DNA from: Bacteroidota bacterium
GTDB lineage: Bacteria > Bacteroidota > Bacteroidia > NS11-12g > UBA955
Assembly (NCBI GenBank): GCA_018969565.1
Contig: JAGWYC010000033.1
Location: 1-12,239 of the forward strand
Length of the DNA: 12,239 nt
Reading direction: 5' to 3'
The position numbers and the translations under genes are program-made. This document shows positions 7,771-12,239 of the stretch, in pieces (position 1 is the stretch's first letter; each line of letters starts with the position of its first letter). The notes beneath the pieces are model-generated. The model saw only the letters and a program-made list of their open reading frames with translations. It had not been told where the DNA came from and did no database searches.

Positions 7771-8865
7771 ATGCGAAAACCCCTACTGTTGCTGCTCTTT
7801 CCCATTCTGTTTCTGCCGCTTTTACGCGCCCAGACTCAGGATTCTTCCTACAAGTTCTACATGAAATTCTCCGGCCATGGTTCCGACCTGGAATGTGTGG
7901 CCTATAGCTTCGATGGCAAGATGTTCGCCAGCGGAGGCTGGGATAACCGTATCCTCGTATATCGTGCAGATACGCCCAACTTCGGTCAGAAACTATTTAC
8001 CCTTGAAGGGCATAATGCCGCCATCACCTGTGTGGCCTTCAGCCGGGATGGTAATTTACTGGCATCAGCAGGCAAGGATTTCAGTGTGAAAATCTGGGAT
8101 ATGAGCAATGGCCGGTTGGTAAGAACCCTTTCACAGCACAATGATGTTGTAAATCGAGTGTTCTTTGATCAGTCAGGATGGAATGTGCTCACTTGTAGCA
8201 ATGATGGTACTATTCAGATTCTTGACATCACCAATATCATTGTGCCTAAAGTGTTGAAAATAGGAACTCCGGTAAATGGTTTTGTGCAAGCGCCAGATAA
8301 GAAGAGTTATTACGTGGCTACCAATGGGGCTGAAATTTTGCAGGTGGATCCCACCGGCAAGGTACTGCGCAAACTAAGTGGTCACATAGATGCGGTGAAC
8401 CAGATTGAGTTGACACCGGACCGCAAGTTTCTGGTGAGTTGCAGCAATGATAAAACTGCCATCATCTGGGATATCGCCAACGCTAAACCCTTGCGCAAAT
8501 GCATCGGTCACAACTGGAAGGTTACCGGATTTTCCATCAGCGCTGACAGTCGTTATTTGTTAACAGGTTGTAACGACGGCGAAGCCATCGTTTGGGATAT
8601 GGCCACTGCCAAGGCGCTGGCAACCCTGAAATGTATGGGCACCAATGTGCGCAGTGTGGCCTTTGCACCTAACCTCACACGTTTGCTGCTGGCTTCCTAC
8701 ATGCAGGTTTCCGATTACGGGGCCCTGATGTACACTACACCGCTCTTCCGTGAAACGCCTGCGCCCAAACCCGGAACCCCAGCCAAACCCGGAACCACCC
8801 CAGCCAAACCCGGTGCAGCACCAAGCAAGCCGGCTACAGCCGCAAATCCCGTAAAAAGACCTTAA
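7771..8865 (+). CDS. Secreted WD40-repeat beta-propeller protein with Pro/Lys-rich tail
   Basis: A 364-residue exported protein probably acting as a binding scaffold; no enzymatic motif is seen. The signal peptide is MRKPLLLLLFPILFLPLLRA, likely cut at Ala20-Gln21. Six WD repeats are recognisable by GH and WD-like ends: about 33-65 (ends ILVYR), 78-110 (VKIWD), 120-152 (IQILD), 202-234 (AIIWD), 244-276 (AIVWD) and 286-320 (degenerate). A weak one at about 160-193 (ILQVD) makes seven, the usual closed propeller. Residues 329-364 are a Pro/Lys/Ala-rich tail (PKPGTPAKPG-type repeats) that is probably unstructured. I chose the ATG at 7771 because it begins the signal peptide; the frame runs back to a TTG at 7606, but the extra 55 residues look non-coding. 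The gap from the permease is 165 bases and from the RidA gene 14 bases, so it may be co-transcribed with the latter. Its partner is unknown. Confidence 0.88.
   Translation: MRKPLLLLLFPILFLPLLRAQTQDSSYKFYMKFSGHGSDLECVAYSFDGKMFASGGWDNRILVYRADTPNFGQKLFTLEGHNAAITCVAFSRDGNLLASAGKDFSVKIWDMSNGRLVRTLSQHNDVVNRVFFDQSGWNVLTCSNDGTIQILDITNIIVPKVLKIGTPVNGFVQAPDKKSYYVATNGAEILQVDPTGKVLRKLSGHIDAVNQIELTPDRKFLVSCSNDKTAIIWDIANAKPLRKCIGHNWKVTGFSISADSRYLLTGCNDGEAIVWDMATAKALATLKCMGTNVRSVAFAPNLTRLLLASYMQVSDYGALMYTTPLFRETPAPKPGTPAKPGTTPAKPGAAPSKPATAANPVKRP
8764..8814 (+). repeat. Short tandem repeat encoding the AKPGT tail
   Basis: Three copies of the core CCAAACCCGG(A) start at 8765, 8783 and 8804, so the periods are 18 and 21 bases, all multiples of three. 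They encode successive KPG units in the tail of the WD40 protein. The near identity at the DNA level suggests recent slippage-type duplication that keeps the frame. Confidence 0.75.
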
Positions 8866-8879
8866 GCATAATTCATTTC

Positions 8880-9305
8880 ATGAGTGAAGAATTGAACGAA
8901 GTGCACTCACAGCGTGCACCCGAACCTGTTGGCCTTTATCCGCATGCCCGCCGCGTTGGAAACCTCCTGTTCCTCTCAGGCGTGGGCCCTCGTGAGCGCA
9001 GTACTAAAAAAATACCCGGTGTGGAACTGGATGAACAAGGGAATATTGTTTCCTACGATATTGAAGCACAATGCCACAGCGTATTCCGCAATGTGCGCTA
9101 TATCCTTGAAGAATCAGGAAGCAGTTGGAGCAATATCGTGGATGTTACGGTCTTCCTCACCAACATGAAAGACGATTTCCCCACTTATAACCGTTTGTGG
9201 GCAGAGTATTTTTCTGAGCATCCGCCCTGCCGCACCACACTGGAGATTAACTGTCTGCCCACACCCATCGCTATAGAACTGAAGGTGTTGGCCACGATTG
9301 AATAA
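8880..9305 (+). CDS. RidA (YjgF/YER057c/UK114) family protein, resembling 2-aminomuconate deaminase
   Basis: A 141-residue cytoplasmic protein of the RidA family, which forms trimers and hydrolyses enamines or imines at the subunit interface. The family fold is clear from LLFLSGVGPRE (29-39), the helix-strand pattern NVRYILEESGSSWSNIVDVTVFLTNM (71-96) and the C-terminal RTTLEINCLPTPIAIELKVLA. Arg118 and Glu122 occupy the positions of the catalytic Arg and Glu of active RidA proteins, so it should be a working deaminase. The internal insert RSTKKIPGVELDEQGN, the start YPHARRVGN and the phrase PTPIAIE are features I associate with 2-aminomuconate deaminases of kynurenine or aminophenol breakdown rather than the short housekeeping RidA. 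That narrower call is from memory and no pathway partner lies nearby. It follows the WD40 gene by 14 bases and faces the saccharopine dehydrogenase gene. Confidence 0.87.
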   Translation: MSEELNEVHSQRAPEPVGLYPHARRVGNLLFLSGVGPRERSTKKIPGVELDEQGNIVSYDIEAQCHSVFRNVRYILEESGSSWSNIVDVTVFLTNMKDDFPTYNRLWAEYFSEHPPCRTTLEINCLPTPIAIELKVLATIE

Positions 9306-9322
9306 ACGCGCTTAGGAGGTAC

Positions 9323-10660
9323 CTATTCCGGCAGTGCTTCTTCCGTTTCTGTGAATCGGATACCCCAGGCTTCCAGCCCGAGCAGAATAGGTTCATACCA
9401 CTGTGCGCTCACGGGAATGAGTACTCCTTTTTCGGTAATTTTTCCTTCGCAGATCAAGCGTACGCCCATTGCTAAGGGCAGCCCCACGGTTTTGGCCATG
9501 GCAGTTTTGCGATGGTCGTGGCCTTCCACCACAAGCCAACTGTTCAATTCGTGTTCTTCATTGTTTTTCCGGTAGGAGAAGCGATGCAGCATCACTACCT
9601 GATCGCGGTCGTTCGTACCTAAGTCCCATTTGGTTTTTAACAGTTCCAGCAGGATTTCTGCAGGAGTGCCTTGACTCAGTGGCAGTGCCTGCTCATGAAA
9701 CAAACCCAGCCATTCCAATGCGTTGATCTCTGCTTCGCCGGCACCCGTAAGCTGCTGCACACTTTCCTGCATGGACAAGTTGGAATCGGGCAGGAAAAAG
9801 GAAAGAAATTCCTTGCCGTTTAAGCCGGGTTGGTTCAGGATGGTATCGGTATCGGTCATGCCTAATTGCACCAGCACCTGCCAGGCGCTGCAATAACCCG
9901 GCCTTCGAAAGGTGCCTCGGTATAGCGTGGGGATGTTCTTAATGCCATAAGCGGATTCGTAACTCAGGCTGTCGCGGTTGGCATAGGCTTCAAAACGTCC
10001 GTAGCCGGGAATGTTGAAGGTGTCGGTGCGTCGAAACAGGCTGTGGTAAGGAATGCACTTCAGCAATCCGTTGTGGCGGTAGGTGGCCATACCCGCTTTC
10101 CCGGCGGTGACTACGTTCATGGGGTTCCAGGTGAATTTGTATTTCCAGGGATTGCCTGCTACATCTTCTTCCCGGATCAGGCCCCCGCAATGACTCTCAA
10201 AACCGGTGATTTCTGCGCCGGAATTTTTCAACCGCTGGATAATCCGCATGGCGCTCATGTGGTCAATGCCCGGATCCAACCCGAGTTCATTAATGAAAAT
10301 CAAACCCTTGCCCACAGCCTGATGATGCAGGCTGCGCATTTCAGGCGAGACATAGGATGCGGTAGCCAAATGTTTTTCATGCTCTATGCAAAAGCCTGCT
10401 ACCTTCATGTGAAGCGCCGGTGGCAGCATGCTCACGGCTACATCACATTGCATGATGGCATGTTGGACTGCCAATGGACTGGCAACATCTATCACATGCG
10501 CCTGAAGGTGGGTAAGCCCCTCCAGTTGTGCCTCGAGATTTGCTTTGTTGGCATCGTAAACCCTGATGGTGTAGCCGGAATCTTCTGATGCCAGACGGTT
10601 TAGATATTCGAATAAATAATACGTGCTGCGGCCTGCGCCAAACACAGCGATGTTCTTCAT
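9323..10660 (-). CDS. Saccharopine dehydrogenase/reductase family protein
   Basis: A 445-residue NAD(P)-dependent oxidoreductase of the saccharopine dehydrogenase (glutamate-forming, LYS9-like) type, acting in the cytoplasm on lysine-linked metabolism. The N-terminal Rossmann fold has VFGAGRST (6-13) and an acidic residue after strand two (VYDAN, Asp36). Characteristic patches follow: NELGLDPGIDHM (124-135), SHCGGL (156-161) and NPWKYKFTWNP (170-180), which line the substrate site in known saccharopine reductases. The length is normal and no key patch looks damaged. The start is the ATG at 10660, giving MKNIAVFGAGR directly. The fused or adjacent lysine-ketoglutarate reductase that completes the pathway is not in the window. 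It lies 50 bases downstream of the arsenate reductase fusion on the same strand with no terminator visible between, but it has its own candidate -7 element. Whether it makes or breaks down lysine cannot be decided here. Confidence 0.9.
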   Translation of the reverse strand: MKNIAVFGAGRSTYYLFEYLNRLASEDSGYTIRVYDANKANLEAQLEGLTHLQAHVIDVASPLAVQHAIMQCDVAVSMLPPALHMKVAGFCIEHEKHLATASYVSPEMRSLHHQAVGKGLIFINELGLDPGIDHMSAMRIIQRLKNSGAEITGFESHCGGLIREEDVAGNPWKYKFTWNPMNVVTAGKAGMATYRHNGLLKCIPYHSLFRRTDTFNIPGYGRFEAYANRDSLSYESAYGIKNIPTLYRGTFRRPGYCSAWQVLVQLGMTDTDTILNQPGLNGKEFLSFFLPDSNLSMQESVQQLTGAGEAEINALEWLGLFHEQALPLSQGTPAEILLELLKTKWDLGTNDRDQVVMLHRFSYRKNNEEHELNSWLVVEGHDHRKTAMAKTVGLPLAMGVRLICEGKITEKGVLIPVSAQWYEPILLGLEAWGIRFTETEEALPE

Positions 10661-10664
10661 GCCG

Positions 10665-10672
10665 CGAAGTTA
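10665..10672 (-). promoter_or_regulatory. Candidate -7 element for the saccharopine dehydrogenase gene
   Basis: On the minus strand TAACTTCG (10672-10665) is one base from TAnnTTTG and is followed by just four bases (CGGC) before the ATG at 10660. I see no good -33 TTG at the right distance. The spacing to the start codon is the same as for the candidate element of the ABC operon. Confidence 0.38.
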
Positions 10673-10710
10673 AGGCGGGAATGGCCGCGCAGGATGTGGA
10701 AATTGAATGT

Positions 10711-11571
10711 TCAGGCCGGAATACCAAGCGCTGCTGCCAGATTGCGGCAATAGCTGCTGATTTCTTCGCGTGTTTCAAGGAAAGCCTTCTGGACTTCCTC
10801 CGGGCTGCCTTTCACCTTGGAGGGGTCGGTAAAGTTGTGATGGATGCGCAGGGCGTCACCAGGTATCCATGGACAATGTTCCTTGGCATGGTCGCAAACA
10901 GTCAGTATCAGGTCAAACCGCAAGTGTGCGTATTCATCCACGTGGTTGCTGGTGTGGAGGGTAATGTCAAGGCCGTCTTCTTTCAAGATAGCCACCGCTC
11001 CGGGATTCAGTCCATGGGTTTCTATGCCCGCGCTGTACACCGACGCACGACCCCCAAGGTATTTGTTTAAGTATGCGTGCGCCATCTGACTGCGGCAACT
11101 GTTGCCGGTACATAAAACAAGTACATGGGGAAGTGTTTCCGGAAGTGTACAATACATAGCAACGGCCATTTTACTGCATTCTTGTGCGGCCTGACTGCTC
11201 GCGGCAATATCTGCCGGCAAATCGCTACGCTCCATTAATTCATAACCGTTCTTGCCAAAAAAACCGGAGGCCTCTTCCGTAAACAGATACAGCGCCCGGA
11301 GTTTCCTGAGGCGGGCAAGGATGGCGGCCGCTTTGACCACTGTACTGCCATAACCCTTTCCGCGGTATGCGCCCGCCACGGCGACAGAGCGCAGCAAGCC
11401 GGCTTGATCATACATTTCAATGCCTGCGCATGCAATCAGTTGACCGTTAAGCGACAGGCCGGTCCAAATGATACTGCGGTTGAAATCGTCAGGCACACGA
11501 AGACCGGATTCAATCAGCAGGGTTGTCAGGGCATTCCCTTGTTCAGCAGGTGAAATCAAACGTATTTCCAT
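10711..11571 (-). CDS. arsC: ArsN2-type GNAT acetyltransferase fused to arsenate reductase (ArsC)
   Basis: A 286-residue two-domain protein for arsenic detoxification. Residues 1-140 form a GNAT acetyltransferase of the ArsN2 type, with LLRSVAVAGAYRGKGYGSTVV (59-79) holding the acetyl-CoA RGKGYG motif and LYLFTEEASGFFGKNGYE (94-111). Residues about 148-286 form a low-molecular-weight-phosphatase-fold arsenate reductase. The P-loop CTGNSCRS holds Cys154, Cys159 and Arg160, and VCDHAKEHC supplies Cys226 and Cys233, matching the catalytic and relay cysteines of thioredoxin-coupled enzymes such as pI258 ArsC. It would reduce arsenate to arsenite for export by the ACR3 pump. I chose the ATG at 11571, four bases after the ACR3 stop, because MEIRLISPAEQG begins the GNAT fold; an in-frame start at 11619 would overlap ACR3 by 44 bases. 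Whether the GNAT half is active, and on which arsenical, is inferred. Confidence 0.9.
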   Translation of the reverse strand: MEIRLISPAEQGNALTTLLIESGLRVPDDFNRSIIWTGLSLNGQLIACAGIEMYDQAGLLRSVAVAGAYRGKGYGSTVVKAAAILARLRKLRALYLFTEEASGFFGKNGYELMERSDLPADIAASSQAAQECSKMAVAMYCTLPETLPHVLVLCTGNSCRSQMAHAYLNKYLGGRASVYSAGIETHGLNPGAVAILKEDGLDITLHTSNHVDEYAHLRFDLILTVCDHAKEHCPWIPGDALRIHHNFTDPSKVKGSPEEVQKAFLETREEISSYCRNLAAALGIPA

Positions 11572-11575
11572 AAGC

Positions 11576-12239
11576 TCAGATTCTAAAGCGCGCTCTGCGA
11601 GCCAGCGCAAAGCGCACAAACAGAATGAGTACAGGAACTTCTATCAACGGACCAACAACGGCGGCAAAGGCTTCACTGCTGTTCAATCCAAACACGCCAA
11701 TCGCCACGGCAATGGCCAGTTCAAAGTTGTTTCCCGCCGCAGTAAATGCAGAGGCGGTAGTGGTTTCATAGTCGGCCCCGCTGCGTTTCATCATCCAAAA
11801 GGTAAAAGCGAACATCAGCACAAAATATATGGTCAGGGGCAAGGCTACATGAAGCACGGTGAGCGGCAAGGTTATCATCATTGCGCCCTTCAGGCTGAAC
11901 ATCACCACAATGGTGAACAACAGTGCAATGAGGGTAACAGGACTGATTTTTGGAAGGAATTGATGCCTGAACCAAGTTTCCCCTTTGGTATTAATCAGCA
12001 CTATACGGGAAAGCAAGGCCAACAGAAATGGTATGCCAAGATAGATGCCCACGGTAGTGGCAATTTCCCCCAGCGTGATGGAAACCCTGTAGGCATCCAT
12101 GCCAATGAGCGGTGGCAACCAGGCCATGAAGAACCAGGCATATACCGGGTAAAGCAGTATCTGCAGGATGCTGTTAATGCCCACCAGACCTGCGCAGTAG
12201 GTTCGGTTTCCACCGGCTAAGTCGTTCCATACAATTACC
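11576..12239 (-). CDS. acr3: ACR3 family arsenite efflux permease, C-terminal part (5' end beyond the window)
   Basis: About 220 residues of a polytopic inner-membrane permease that pumps arsenite out of the cell; the frame is open to the right edge. The first visible residues, VIVWNDLAGGNRTYCAGLVG, match the stretch after transmembrane helix 4 in ACR3 proteins; the essential Cys of that helix lies just outside. A GTG at 12184 is internal to this conserved block and is not the start. About five to six hydrophobic helices follow, and the signature TAAGNNFELAIAVAIGVFGL carries the conserved acidic residue of the family. The end RFALARRARFRI is typical and not truncated. Its stop is separated by 4 bases (TGA gctt ATG) from the ArsN2-ArsC fusion, so the two are one operon with ACR3 first. 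An ArsR-type repressor would be expected upstream, outside this window. Confidence 0.93.
   Translation of the reverse strand, partial: VIVWNDLAGGNRTYCAGLVGINSILQILLYPVYAWFFMAWLPPLIGMDAYRVSITLGEIATTVGIYLGIPFLLALLSRIVLINTKGETWFRHQFLPKISPVTLIALLFTIVVMFSLKGAMMITLPLTVLHVALPLTIYFVLMFAFTFWMMKRSGADYETTTASAFTAAGNNFELAIAVAIGVFGLNSSEAFAAVVGPLIEVPVLILFVRFALARRARFRI

Noticed and set aside
9314..9320. An AGGAGGT Shine-Dalgarno-like string on the plus strand between the convergent genes
   Set aside because: No start codon with a credible frame follows it, and neighbouring genes do not use such sites, so it is likely chance.
10043..11070. Two long plus-strand frames opposite saccharopine dehydrogenase and the arsenate reductase
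   Set aside because: Both are shadows of well-supported minus-strand genes and lack recognisable motifs.
11468..12220. A 250-codon plus-strand frame opposite ACR3
   Set aside because: Its translation is His/Gln/Gly-rich with no domain, while the minus strand encodes a clear ACR3 permease over the same bases.

Overview
The window looks like ordinary chromosome from a member of the Bacteroidota, most likely of the Chitinophagales/Sphingobacteriales type. The evidence is the exported surface protein with a Bacteroidota-type N-terminal domain, the lipoprotein-TPR histidine kinase paired with a NarL-type regulator, the absence of clear Shine-Dalgarno sequences before most genes, and several matches to the Bacteroidota promoter (TTTG or TTG, about 19-23 bases, then TAnnTTTG or a close variant). 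I see no tRNA, rRNA, CRISPR array, insertion sequence or phage module.

Left part (1-3060, + strand): the C-terminal end of an unidentified, probably exported protein, then a two-component pair. This is a membrane-anchored TPR/HisKA_3 histidine kinase followed by its likely partner, a REC-LuxR response regulator with its own possible promoter in the 51-base gap.

Centre (2993-5401): a large monocistronic surface protein on the minus strand. It has the best promoter match in the window upstream and a one-sided hairpin/T-tract terminator downstream. A 214-base AT-rich divergent intergenic region separates it from an ABC-2 type exporter operon on the plus strand (ATPase and permease, ATGA overlap, 5402-7605).

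Right-centre (7606-9305, + strand): a secreted seven-bladed WD40 propeller protein with a Pro/Lys-rich repeat tail, then a RidA-family protein that resembles 2-aminomuconate deaminases. The latter converges, with a 17-base gap, on a saccharopine dehydrogenase family gene on the minus strand (9323-10660).

Right end (10711-12239, minus strand): part of an arsenic resistance operon. The C-terminal two thirds or so of an ACR3 arsenite efflux permease runs off the right edge and is followed 4 bases later by a fusion of an ArsN2-type GNAT acetyltransferase with a thioredoxin-coupled-type arsenate reductase. The logic is reduce arsenate to arsenite, then export it, with the GNAT domain possibly modifying an organic arsenical. 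The start of the ACR3 gene and any ArsR regulator lie outside the window.

Most of the content is familiar. The items most worth a second look are the ArsN2-ArsC fusion, the promoter -7 elements placed almost on top of start codons (possible leaderless transcripts), and the surface protein whose conserved C-terminal domain has no function I can name.
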